Below are positions 8,336 through 16,212 of a stretch of 51,181 bases of DNA, in pieces. Location of the stretch: contig JAGPLX010000014.1 in NCBI GenBank assembly GCA_018053185.1, forward strand, positions 1-51,181. Direction: 5' to 3'. Position numbers and translations under genes: made by a program. The stretch comes from Syntrophobacteraceae bacterium. GTDB taxonomy: Bacteria > Desulfobacterota > Syntrophobacteria > Syntrophobacterales > Syntrophobacteraceae. Position 1 is the first letter of the stretch. Each line of letters begins with the position of its first letter. Under the pieces are notes generated by a model. It had not been told where the DNA came from. It saw only the letters and a program-made list of their open reading frames with translations, and searched no databases.

Positions 8336-10492
8336 TCACTCATAGCGCAAGGCGATGATGGGATCCAGCCGCGACGCCTTCCAGGCCGGATAATAGCCAA
8401 AGATGATGCCCACGGTGACCGAAACTGCAAAGGCAGCCAGGATGGCATCCAGGGATGGCCGGGTGGGCCATTTGAGCACCAGGGTTACCACGGAAGAGAT
8501 TCCTCGTCCCAGGAGAATGCCGACCGCTCCTCCCAGGAAGCAGAGAACCACCGATTCTACCAGGAACTGCTGGAGGATGCTCCGCTGGCGGGCTCCCACA
8601 GCCATGCGCAACCCGATTTCCCGGGTCCGTTCGGTGACGGAAACCAGCATGATGTTCATGATTCCCACCCCACCCACGATCAGGGAAATGAGGGCCACGG
8701 CCAGGAGCAACCTGGTCATCATGTTGGCGGTCGAGGTCATGGCCTTGGTAATCTCGCTCAAGTCCCGGATGTAGAAGTCGTCGGGCCTACCGGCACGAAT
8801 CCGGTGCCGCTCGCGCAGAAGCCGGCTGATTTCCTGGATGACGGCGGGAATCTCTTCCGCTGTATTGGCGGCAACAAGGATCTGGTCCACATTGGTGAAT
8901 CGGACCTGCACTGGGTTGTTGGCCGCCTGGGTTGAAGACTGTTCCGGGTAGAGTTTGGTTCCGGAACTGGGATAAAGGTCGCTGGTGGTATTGGTTTGGG
9001 TGGAGGTGCTCGATGATGATGAGGAAGCGCTCTGGTTGGTGTTCCCTAGACTGCTGCCCGTAACCCGGTACTTGATGGTCGTCCAGGGAGCCAGGAGAAT
9101 GTCGTCCTGGTCCATTCCCATCATATTGGCCCCTTTGCTGTTCAAGATTCCCACCACCTTGAAGGGAACGTTGTTGATGCGGATTTCCTTTCCCATGGCG
9201 GGTTCCCCTTGAAGCAGCTCTCGCACGATGGTTTGTCCCACCAGGCAAACCTTACTGCCGTTGCGCACATCCTGGATGGTGAAGGGATCCCCCTCGGCCA
9301 GGTCCCATTCCCGCACAAGGAGAAATTCGGCAGTGGTGCCGTAGATCACCGACGGGACCCAGTTGCGGTTGCCATAGACGAGCTGAGTCCGGGCCCTCAC
9401 CACCGGGGCCACCGCGCGGACACCGGGGATTTCGGATCGAATGGCTTCGGCATCTTCCGGAGTGAGGGTGAGAGTGCTGCCGCTGCCGAAGGTTACCCCT
9501 CCGGTGGCCACCGTCCCCGGAAATATCAACAGGTTGTTGGCCCCCATGGAGGCGATGGTTTGCTGGATGGAGGTCGAAGAACCCCGCCCGATCTCCATCA
9601 TGGCAATGACCGCGCCCACTCCGATCATGATCCCGAGCGTGGTCAAGGCCGCTCGAAGGATGTTCCTCCGAAGGCCGTTGAGGGCCGTGGGAAGCATGCG
9701 GAACGCTCCTCGCACCCTCCCCCCTTTCCCTGTCCGCCTTTTGTCCCCGCCAGCTTGACCGATTGTCCCCGTGACGTCAGGAGACCGGACCACGGGTGCC
9801 TGAGAAGTCATCTGCTCTGACTCGATAATCCCGTCCCGGATTCGAATAACCCTCCCGGCATGCCGGGCGACATTCTCATCGTGGGTGACCAGCACGATGG
9901 TCACTCCTTCCTCTTCGTTGAGCCTTTGAAAGATCTTCAGAACATCCTCGCTGGTTTTCGAGTCAAGATTGCCCGTAGGTTCATCGGCAAAGAGAAGGGA
10001 TGGGCGGTTGATGAGTGCCCGAGCAATGGCCACCCGCTGTTGCTGTCCGCCGGAGAGCTGGGAGGGTTCGTGATGGAGCCAGCTCCCCAGCCCCAGCCGT
10101 TCCAGCAGATCTTCTCCCCGTTGCCGTCCCTCCCGCTCCGAAAGGGCATTGGAAGAATAGGACAAGGGCATGAGGACATTTTTCAAGGCGCTGGTCCGGG
10201 GGAGAAGGTTGAAGTTCTGGAACACAAACCCGATCTTCTCGTTTCGCAACAGAGCCCGTTCGTCCGAGGACAAGGCTGTGATGTCGCACCCATCCAGCCA
10301 GTATTCTCCCGAAGATGGGCGGTCCAGGCATCCCAGGATGTTCATGAGAGTGGTTTTGCCCGACCCCGATGCGCCCATGAGAGCTATGAACTCTCCCCGG
10401 GAAACATCAAGGGAAACCCCTCTCAATACCGGGATGCTGGTTTCTCCCAAGGAGTACACTTTGTGAACATTTCGTAGTTCAACGAATTCCAC
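8336..10492 (-). CDS. macB: MacB-type ABC transporter, fused ATPase and permease
   Basis: 718 residues. The N-terminal ATPase has Walker A (GASGSGKTT, about 39-47), the signature LSGGQQQRV, and Walker B with D-loop ([15 protein letters not shown]). A linker leads to four transmembrane segments in the MacB layout: one near residue 280, a large periplasmic domain, and three at the C-terminus ([40 protein letters not shown], and the last around residue 690). With MacA and the outer-membrane lipoprotein it would export a periplasmic substrate. An unusual Ser/Thr-rich stretch (about 477-525, including [17 protein letters not shown]) is inserted in the periplasmic domain. The start is GTG with GGAG eight bases upstream. 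Confidence 0.95.
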   Translation of the reverse strand: MEFVELRNVHKVYSLGETSIPVLRGVSLDVSRGEFIALMGASGSGKTTLMNILGCLDRPSSGEYWLDGCDITALSSDERALLRNEKIGFVFQNFNLLPRTSALKNVLMPLSYSSNALSEREGRQRGEDLLERLGLGSWLHHEPSQLSGGQQQRVAIARALINRPSLLFADEPTGNLDSKTSEDVLKIFQRLNEEEGVTIVLVTHDENVARHAGRVIRIRDGIIESEQMTSQAPVVRSPDVTGTIGQAGGDKRRTGKGGRVRGAFRMLPTALNGLRRNILRAALTTLGIMIGVGAVIAMMEIGRGSSTSIQQTIASMGANNLLIFPGTVATGGVTFGSGSTLTLTPEDAEAIRSEIPGVRAVAPVVRARTQLVYGNRNWVPSVIYGTTAEFLLVREWDLAEGDPFTIQDVRNGSKVCLVGQTIVRELLQGEPAMGKEIRINNVPFKVVGILNSKGANMMGMDQDDILLAPWTTIKYRVTGSSLGNTNQSASSSSSSTSTQTNTTSDLYPSSGTKLYPEQSSTQAANNPVQVRFTNVDQILVAANTAEEIPAVIQEISRLLRERHRIRAGRPDDFYIRDLSEITKAMTSTANMMTRLLLAVALISLIVGGVGIMNIMLVSVTERTREIGLRMAVGARQRSILQQFLVESVVLCFLGGAVGILLGRGISSVVTLVLKWPTRPSLDAILAAFAVSVTVGIIFGYYPAWKASRLDPIIALRYE

Positions 10493-10534
10493 TGGATTGT
10501 CTCCGACCTCACAAATCTTTTTGGATTCAGGAGA

Positions 10535-11890
10535 TCAGTGAGGGCCGCCGCCCCTTCGTGAAGGTTGAGGAAATTTCGGTGTAAAAGGGTTGACGGAAGT
10601 CTGCGGAGTGCCGGCCTGCTTGACCTGCTCGCCCAGGACGATCTCCATGCCTTCCTTGATCCCATCCCCCTCGACCTCGGTTCGGGAACCGTCATTGAGC
10701 CCCACCCGGACAGGGACCGGTCGAACGAAACCGTTTTTCAGGACCCACACAAAACCGAGGCCCCCCTTCTCCCCTCCGGTCTGCCGAGACCTTTCCCGGA
10801 GATCCTGGGAGTCGGAATCAAGGCTTTCCCGGCTGGCGGGATCAACGTCCTCGATATTCGGCGTCCACCGTAAGGCTGCATTGGGCACGGTCAAAACCCC
10901 CTTTTGTTCTCCCAGGATGAACCTCACGTTGGCCGTAAGGTACGGCAGGAGCCTGCCGTCGGAGTTGTCCGTGTTCACCTCGACGGTATAGGTCACTACA
11001 TTCTGGGTCATGGAGGCATTGAGACGAACCTTGTTCACCCTGCCCTCGAAAATCTCGCCCGGGAAGGCATCCACGCTGAAGAGCACCGACTGGCCCGGGT
11101 GGACATTGCCGATATCCGCCTCGTTCACCGAGACCCAGACCTGGAGGCGAGTGAGATCCTTGGCGATGAGAAACAGGCTGGGAGCGTTGAGGCTGGCCAC
11201 CACGGTTTGTCCGATATTGACCCGCCGGTCAACGATGATCCCTTTGACGGGCGACCTGATGGTACAATAGTCGAGGTTTTGCCTGGCCCGCGACAAAACG
11301 GCTTCCGCTTGCGTCACCGAATTCCTGGCCTGGGAAACAGCCGCCTTGCCGACCCCTACATTGGCACGGGCAACTTCGTAGGCCGACAGGGCCGCATCAT
11401 AGGCGGCCTGTGACAGGGCATCCGACGGACCCAGCTTGCGGGCCCGCCCCCAGTCCCTCTCCGCCTGGGAGTACTTGGCTTGAAGTTGAACCAAGTCTGC
11501 CTCGGCCTTCTCCAGAGCCGCCCCGGCTTGACCCAGCTGCGCTTCCGCCTGGGCCACATCCGCCTGGTACAAGGCTTCATCGATCTGGGCCAGGACGGTT
11601 CCCTCTTCCACCAAGGACCCGTAGTCGATGAGCTTCCCGTGCTTATCCCACCCAAAGGAGACAATTTTCCCTGCCACCTGGGCTCCTACATCCACCAGCT
11701 CCTCGGGTTCCACAGTGCCGGTGGCACTGATGCTCCACTGCACGTCCCCCCTTTGGACGATCCCCTTGCGAAAGGCATCCGGGGATTTGCCGCCGTGGGA
11801 GGGATAAAACATTGCGGCAGCACCGATGAAGGCTATGAAGATCCCCAAAAGAAGGATTCGTTTCCATGCGCGATTAGTCATAAGTTTCAT
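10535..11890 (-). CDS. macA: MacA-type periplasmic adaptor (membrane fusion) protein
   Basis: 451 residues. A single N-terminal transmembrane anchor (about 10-28, ILLLGIFIAFIGAAAMFYP) precedes a lipoyl/HlyD region (RGDVQWSISATGTVEPEELVDVGAQ), a coiled-coil hairpin (about 85-190, with DVAQAEAQLGQAGAALEKAEA), the second lipoyl half (YCTIRSPVKGIIVDRRVN) and beta-barrel domains. This is the MacA pattern, where the protein links MacB to the outer-membrane channel. I start at the ATG at 11890, which has GGGAGAAG just upstream; the frame is open 11 codons further. macB begins 42 bases downstream. The C-terminus is Pro/Arg/Gly rich. Confidence 0.93.
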   Translation of the reverse strand: MKLMTNRAWKRILLLGIFIAFIGAAAMFYPSHGGKSPDAFRKGIVQRGDVQWSISATGTVEPEELVDVGAQVAGKIVSFGWDKHGKLIDYGSLVEEGTVLAQIDEALYQADVAQAEAQLGQAGAALEKAEADLVQLQAKYSQAERDWGRARKLGPSDALSQAAYDAALSAYEVARANVGVGKAAVSQARNSVTQAEAVLSRARQNLDYCTIRSPVKGIIVDRRVNIGQTVVASLNAPSLFLIAKDLTRLQVWVSVNEADIGNVHPGQSVLFSVDAFPGEIFEGRVNKVRLNASMTQNVVTYTVEVNTDNSDGRLLPYLTANVRFILGEQKGVLTVPNAALRWTPNIEDVDPASRESLDSDSQDLRERSRQTGGEKGGLGFVWVLKNGFVRPVPVRVGLNDGSRTEVEGDGIKEGMEIVLGEQVKQAGTPQTSVNPFTPKFPQPSRRGGGPH

Positions 11891-12079
11891 ACTTCTCCCG
11901 TTCCCCCCAAAAGTCACTTCCACCGCGTGACACGAGACGGCGGATCACAACATAGGATAAAGACCGGTATGGAACGACGAACGCAGGCACTTCCCCTCGT
12001 TTCCGGCCTTCCGGTATCGTCCGTTCTTGTCAAGACGATCCAGCAAAGGTCCCGATCATGCATCTGTGCGACGAAGACT
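11891..12079 (-). promoter_or_regulatory. Leader of the macAB-TolC genes
   Basis: 189 bases between the sensor-like gene and macA. This is the place for a pump promoter driven by the adjacent ECF sigma factor. Reading the minus strand I found no convincing sigma-70 pair and could not fix an ECF consensus by eye; short palindromic pieces (CCGGAAGGCCGG near 12001-12013) occur. The regulatory role is inference from position only. Confidence 0.25.
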
Positions 12080-12502
12080 TCAATCACAAAGACCCTTCGA
12101 GCTGCCTTCTCCACGGGCCATCCCATGCTCTCTGCGCGTCCACCGTGCCTTTTCCCGCTCGAAGAACTGGTCCAGCTTCTGCTGCTGCCGGGTTGTCAGC
12201 TCCGCCTTCATGGCCTCGTGACTTCGGCGCAGGATTTCGTCTCTCTCGGGCCTGCTTTTCTCCCGCAGGGCCGTCAATTCCTTATGGGTCCGGCAGACGA
12301 TCCCCGTGACTCGTTCCCGCTGTTGTTCCGTCAGGTTCAGCTCCCGGGTAAGCTTTGTCAGGATATGTTCCACCATGGGTCCTTTCCCGCCGAGGATCTT
12401 GAGGGCCAGATGCTCGGAAAACGCCACGGTCCCCAACGCGCCGGCAAGCACCCCGGACAGGAATAGGATCACAAGTCCCACCCACAATCTCCATCTTTTC
12501 AC
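12080..12502 (-). CDS. LTxxQ (Spy/CpxP/CnrX-like) periplasmic sensor protein
   Basis: 140 residues. One N-terminal transmembrane helix (about 6-26) is followed by an all-helical periplasmic domain with two LTxxQ-type repeats: LTEQQ at 57-61 and LTTRQ at 102-106, the signature of Spy/CpxP and of the heavy-metal-resistance sensor family that includes CnrX and ZraP. The GTG at 12502 has AAAGGAGG well spaced upstream; the frame is open to 12595, but those residues cross the upstream hairpin. It lies between the sigma/anti-sigma pair and the efflux genes. Sensing of metal or envelope stress is inferred from family; there is no dense His/Met metal site, though H31, H46, H73 and H95 are present. Confidence 0.75.
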   Translation of the reverse strand: MKRWRLWVGLVILFLSGVLAGALGTVAFSEHLALKILGGKGPMVEHILTKLTRELNLTEQQRERVTGIVCRTHKELTALREKSRPERDEILRRSHEAMKAELTTRQQQKLDQFFEREKARWTRREHGMARGEGSSKGLCD

Positions 12503-12564
12503 CAGCCAAGGCCTCCTTTCACCAGAAACCCGAAAAGCGGTCCGTCGCCGAACCGAAATCATTA

Positions 12565-12587
12565 AAACGGTGTTCCAACCACCGTTT
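12565..12587 (-). terminator. Perfect hairpin with T-rich tail between anti-sigma and sensor genes
   Basis: On the minus strand AAACGGTG pairs perfectly with CACCGTTT over eight base pairs around a seven-base loop, and the second arm runs into TTTTAAT. It starts four bases after the stop of the anti-sigma gene. It looks like a weak intrinsic terminator or attenuator that would lower expression of the sensor and efflux genes relative to the sigma/anti-sigma pair. Confidence 0.45.
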
Positions 12588-12591
12588 CGTA

Positions 12592-12924
12592 TCACAGGAC
12601 CCCGAAGGAACGGGCCATGTCGATACCGGTGGTGTCTCTCAGTATGAGCTCTGCCAGTTCGTATTGAGTATCGACGTTCGAATCCATGACAATGATCGCC
12701 AGGAAAAACACCACCAGCAGGGTCACCACGGCAAAGCGGTAGACCGTTCGGGTCAATGCCGTCCCGTTTTCCGGCAAGCCGGGACTCGATAAGGCCTCCT
12801 GTCGAACCCCGGCCATGAGTCTCCTCTGCCAGGCCGAATCCCCCACCGGCCCTCCTGCGACATTCCGGTGGTAGTGAATGAGAGCGCTCTCGATTCTATG
12901 AATCTTGTCTCTTCGCCGCTTCAT
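12592..12924 (-). CDS. Probable anti-sigma factor, small single-span membrane protein
   Basis: 110 residues. A basic cytoplasmic N-terminus (about 1-60, with MKRRRDKIHRIESALIHYHR and AWQRRLMAGVRQEA) precedes one transmembrane helix at about 62-80 (YRFAVVTLLVVFFLAIIVM) and a short periplasmic tail. No named domain is recognised. The assignment as anti-sigma factor rests on position: its start overlaps the stop of the ECF sigma gene by four bases (ATGA), which implies translational coupling, and the next gene encodes a CnrX-like periplasmic protein. That recalls the CnrY/CnrX/CnrH arrangement, where a short membrane protein holds the sigma factor at the membrane. Confidence 0.6.
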   Translation of the reverse strand: MKRRRDKIHRIESALIHYHRNVAGGPVGDSAWQRRLMAGVRQEALSSPGLPENGTALTRTVYRFAVVTLLVVFFLAIIVMDSNVDTQYELAELILRDTTGIDMARSFGVL

Positions 12925-13550
12925 GCCTCACTCCGCCCCTCTTCCAACAACCCCGAGAGAATCCTTCGCAGTTTCTTCCTCGCCCTGTAGGCTCGAACTC
13001 TCACCGAAACCGGGCTCCATCCCAGTTGTTCAGCGGCATGCTTCACAGGATGGCCATCGAGATGCACCAGGGTGAGCGCCATCCGGTCCTTGGGGGAAAG
13101 CCGGCCCAAGGCATATTCCAGGACCTCCGCCGCCTCCTTTCGCGACGCTTCCTGGAGGAAAGCCTCTCGAGACGGCGCCGCCAGCACCTTTTCCAACCAC
13201 GCCTCCGACGCAGTCGAAAGGCTGCTCAGCGGCATTTCCCGACCTCCCTGCCCTCGTTGCCAAAAATCCGCACAGCACCTCACGGCAATCCGGGAAAGCC
13301 AGTGTCCCAGAGGCTTCAACCCGGAAAAGGACTTGATGGAACGAAACGCCTCGAAGAATACCTCCTGGGCCACATCCTCGACCCGGTCCCGGGGAACGTG
13401 CCTGCCTACAATGTGGAAGACCAGGGCCTTATAGCGGTTCACCAACAGCTCGAAGGCATTCACATTTCCACGGAGGACCCGCTGGATGGCATCCCGCTCC
13501 TGTGCCTCATCCTCAGAAAGACCCGTCTTCCCACATTCCGTATCTGCCAT
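12921..13550 (-). CDS. ECF-type RNA polymerase sigma factor
   Basis: 209 residues from the chosen ATG. Region 2 spans about 30-100 (AFELLVNRYKALVFHIVGRH, RVEDVAQEVFFEAFRSI) and region 4 about 145-197 (LGRLSPKDRMALTLVHLDG followed by the helix-turn-helix HAAEQLGWSPVSVRVRAYRARKK in overlapping pieces). No region 3 lies between them, which is the ECF layout. The frame is open to 13694, but the extra 48 residues are unlike the family; the ATG at 13548-13550 begins MADTECGKTGLSED, although its ribosome-binding site is weak (AAGGATG, distant). It is coupled to the downstream anti-sigma gene and probably controls the efflux genes and itself. Confidence 0.88.
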   Translation of the reverse strand: MADTECGKTGLSEDEAQERDAIQRVLRGNVNAFELLVNRYKALVFHIVGRHVPRDRVEDVAQEVFFEAFRSIKSFSGLKPLGHWLSRIAVRCCADFWQRGQGGREMPLSSLSTASEAWLEKVLAAPSREAFLQEASRKEAAEVLEYALGRLSPKDRMALTLVHLDGHPVKHAAEQLGWSPVSVRVRAYRARKKLRRILSGLLEEGRSEA

Positions 13551-14157
13551 GCCCTGGAATGCATCCTTTCGAGATCCTGTCACTTTGAAAGTCTCATCCG
13601 AACCACCAATTGTTACACCGGGAACGGAATTTTTCTCGGCAGACCAGGAAGAACATGGAGAATCCCGCAACACATGCCGGCCGAAAACATCCATGAAATA
13701 GATTCCGTCGTATCTTGCTCCAAAGTGCCTGCCGCAGATGGAGAACCCTTCCCCATTTCTTCAGCGTATTCAATGAGGAGGAAAAATCAAGAAGGTGAAA
13801 ACCGTAGAGATAGCCCGAGCTTCCACAGCCGGGTGCCCATCCGGGAAGTCATTCTTGGCTGCGTGAAGAAGTCGTTCGGTGTCACGCAGGATCAGGATAA
13901 CCGGTAGCTCGCGTCCTTGCCACATCGCAAGCATTCCGCTGAGGTCGATCACACAACTGCCTGTTTGTACCGCTTGCCGGGAAGGGCTCTCTGCACAGGA
14001 ACCGAAGGCCATTTCTTCGATTGTTCCTTGATATTCCTTCAAAAATTACTGGATTTGATCTTGTCGAACTCCCATCGCGCGGTTACATTGATCCGGCATG
14101 TGATCATCCTCCCGGGGTCATGTGCGGAATTCAATGGAAGAGCGAGAGCTGGGATCG
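13551..14157. other. 607-base region without a confident gene
   Basis: Lies between the divergent sigma gene (minus) and the Cys-containing small protein (plus), so it should hold both promoters. A minus-strand frame at 13770-14012 could encode an 80-residue protein (starting MAFGSCAESPSRQ), but it has a poorly spaced ribosome-binding site and no recognisable domain, so I do not call it. On the minus strand a GGTGTAACAATTGG element near 13600-13620 might be part of an ECF promoter; this is a guess. Confidence 0.3.
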
Positions 14158-14433
14158 ATGAAAATCCAATATTGCAAGAAATATGAAAAATATGTGAGCC
14201 AGCAGCACTGCGAGTTTTTCAACCAGGGCAAGGACTGTGACTTTTACACTCCCGTAAGTTGGAACAGCATCAAGGACCTCCTCCGGGACGAGAATCGGCC
14301 CAAGTGGGAGGTGAATGCCGTCATCAAGCCCTTCAAGTGTGATCTGCTGGATCGTGAATACCTCAACCGGCTGAACCGGAGGCGGCGATCCCGAAGGTTC
14401 GATCGGCCGGTCGCCCGTGACCAAAGGTCTTGA
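14158..14433 (+). CDS. Conserved-looking Cys-containing small protein
   Basis: 91 residues, function not recognised. The N-terminal half carries C6, C18 and C27 (MKIQYCKKYEKYVSQQHC, then GKDCDFYTP), a spacing that could bind zinc together with H17 or C61; the C-terminus is strongly basic (LNRLNRRRRSRRF). I start at the ATG at 14158, with a GAGAGCTGGGAT sequence before it; ATG codons at 14122 and 14134 are alternatives. It stands alone, 164 bases before the biotin carboxylase gene. Codon use fits the surroundings, which supports it being real, but there is no homology evidence. Confidence 0.55.
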   Translation: MKIQYCKKYEKYVSQQHCEFFNQGKDCDFYTPVSWNSIKDLLRDENRPKWEVNAVIKPFKCDLLDREYLNRLNRRRRSRRFDRPVARDQRS

Positions 14434-14551
14434 AACGGCAAAGGGTCTTCCCCCGGGAGTTTCTCCACAGCGCCTGTCGCGTCCTTATACTTCCGCCATT
14501 GAAGCTTTATCCTCACTTGTGCTAAGAGACCCGCATACCGTGTACTAATGT

Positions 14552-14572
14552 GTTCGGAAGTCATTGCCGAAC
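14552..14572. promoter_or_regulatory. Inverted repeat just upstream of the biotin carboxylase gene
   Basis: GTTCGG and CCGAAC form a six-base inverted repeat around nine bases (AAGTCATTG), ending 25 bases before the start codon at 14598. It could be an operator or a small mRNA hairpin next to the ribosome-binding site. No regulator is identified. Confidence 0.25.
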
Positions 14573-14597
14573 GAATTCATCAAGGACGGGAAACCTT

Positions 14598-16037
14598 ATG
14601 TTTAAGAAGCTATTGGTGGCAAACCGCGGGGAGATCGCCATCCGCATCAGCCGAGCGGCCCAGGAATTGGGAATCAAGACCGTGGCCGTTTACGAGGAAA
14701 CGGACAAGACCTCCTTGCATATCATGAGGGCGGACGAAGCCGTCTGCATTGGCTCCGGACCCCGTAAGGACTACCTGAATATCGATAGAATGATCCAGGC
14801 GGCACAAAGTGTCGGCGCTGAAGCCATTCATCCCGGATACGGCTTTCTTGCGGAGAATCCGGCCTTTTCCAGGCGATGCATCGAAGCGGGTCTGGCGTTT
14901 GTGGGACCTCCCCCCCAGGTCATCAGTGACATGGGCAGCAAGGTGATTGCCCGTGGGATCATGGTCAAGGCGGGGATCCCGGTGATCCCGGGCACGGAGA
15001 TCCTGGCCGACAATGAGGCGGGGGAGCGTCAGGCCGTTGAGTTCGCTGAGGAATTCGGATTCCCTGTCATGATCAAGGCGGTAGCGGGAGGCGGGGGACG
15101 TGGCATTCGAGCGGCCGGGAAGATGTCAGAACTGGTGAAGGGTATCAAAACGGCCCGGTCCGAAGCCCGGATGGCCTTCGGCAACGACCGGATCTACCTG
15201 GAAAAGGGCCTGACCAAGCCGCGCCATGTGGAAGTCCAGATCCTGGCGGATCAGCACGGAAACGTGGTCCACCTGGGAACCCGGAACTGCTCCATTCAGC
15301 GTCGTCATCAGAAGATGATCGAGATCGCCCCCGCCTTGTTCCCACAGCAGATGCTCGATGAAATCTGCGGAACGGCGGTGCAGGCCGCCAGGGCATCCAA
15401 CTATGTCAATGCGGGCACCGTCGAGTTTCTCCTGGACAGGGAAGACCGGTTTTACTTTTTGGAAGTGAACACCCGAATCCAGGTGGAACATACCGTGACC
15501 GAGATGATCACCGGGATCGATATTGTGCGCGAGCAGATCCGCATCGCGGCAGGGGAACCTCTCTCCATCACGCAGAAGGATGTCACCTTTCGGGGAATGG
15601 CCATCGAGCTTCGGATCACTGCCGAGGATCCCAAGAACAACTTCCTTGCAAACCCGGGGCTAATCAAGATCTATCGCACGCCGGGAGGCCATGGGGTGCG
15701 GTTGGACGGAGCTGTGTACCAGGGCTACGAAATTCCATCCTATTACGACTCCATGCTGGTGAAGCTCACCGTCTACGGCTTCACCTGGCGAGAGGCGGTG
15801 GATCGGCTCGACCGGGCCTTGAGCGGCTTCACCATCGCGGGAGTCAAAACGACCATTCCTTTCTACCGGCAGATTCTCAAAGATCCCGATTTCATCGAGC
15901 AACGATTCGACACCTCCTACATCGAGACGCATCCTCAACTTCTGTCCTACCAGGAAGACGTTCCCGACATCGAGAAGCTGGCAAGCCTCATTGCTGAGAT
16001 CAATGCCCACGGATATAACCCGTATGCGGAGCCATGA
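14598..16037 (+). CDS. accC: Biotin carboxylase subunit (AccC/PycA type)
   Basis: 479 residues. It carboxylates the biotin of a carrier protein using ATP and bicarbonate. The order is N-terminal carboxylase domain (MFKKLLVANRGEIAIRISRA), ATP-grasp (K160 in MIKAVAGGGGRGIR), the RNCSIQRRHQKMIEIAP and FLEVNTRIQVEHTVTEM active-site blocks, and the C-terminal domain (GMAIELRITAEDP). The chosen ATG has AAGGACGGGAAA upstream. No biotinyl (MKM) domain is present in this protein or the next, so the carrier must be encoded elsewhere. Symbol accC is by family; the downstream carboxyltransferase homologue suggests it serves a pyruvate-carboxylase-type complex rather than acetyl-CoA carboxylase. Confidence 0.92.
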   Translation: MFKKLLVANRGEIAIRISRAAQELGIKTVAVYEETDKTSLHIMRADEAVCIGSGPRKDYLNIDRMIQAAQSVGAEAIHPGYGFLAENPAFSRRCIEAGLAFVGPPPQVISDMGSKVIARGIMVKAGIPVIPGTEILADNEAGERQAVEFAEEFGFPVMIKAVAGGGGRGIRAAGKMSELVKGIKTARSEARMAFGNDRIYLEKGLTKPRHVEVQILADQHGNVVHLGTRNCSIQRRHQKMIEIAPALFPQQMLDEICGTAVQAARASNYVNAGTVEFLLDREDRFYFLEVNTRIQVEHTVTEMITGIDIVREQIRIAAGEPLSITQKDVTFRGMAIELRITAEDPKNNFLANPGLIKIYRTPGGHGVRLDGAVYQGYEIPSYYDSMLVKLTVYGFTWREAVDRLDRALSGFTIAGVKTTIPFYRQILKDPDFIEQRFDTSYIETHPQLLSYQEDVPDIEKLASLIAEINAHGYNPYAEP

Positions 16038-16093
16038 TTGTTGCTTCTTCTCCTCGAAGATCGACACAGGGTCGGTACGGAGTTCCGGCGAGA

Positions 16094-16159
16094 GGGGTCC
16101 GTCAGGCGGAGCAAGAGTCCCCGGCAACCCGTGAATCCGTCGGGACCCCCAACTTTTTT
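16094..16159 (+). terminator. Possible leader structure ending in a T-run before the carboxyltransferase gene
   Basis: GGGGTCC (16094-16100) pairs with GGACCCC (16143-16149), followed four bases later by TTTTTT (16154-16159). The 42-base interior can form smaller stems such as CCCG/CGGG. This resembles an intrinsic terminator or a structured leader between the biotin carboxylase and carboxyltransferase genes. No known riboswitch class is recognised. Confidence 0.35.
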
Positions 16160-16212
16160 AGCGTGCCGTGCGCACGTGGCCATGGGAATAAAGTCGAAGG
16201 GAGTTCAATCGT

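Noticed and set aside
13770-14042. Possible 80-90 residue minus-strand protein upstream of the sigma factor
   Set aside because: TTG start or badly spaced ATG, no domain, and it lies where promoters are expected.
16090-16160. SAM-I type riboswitch, suggested by a CCCGGCAACC-like string
   Set aside because: The rest of the SAM-I core is missing and the downstream genes have no methionine link.
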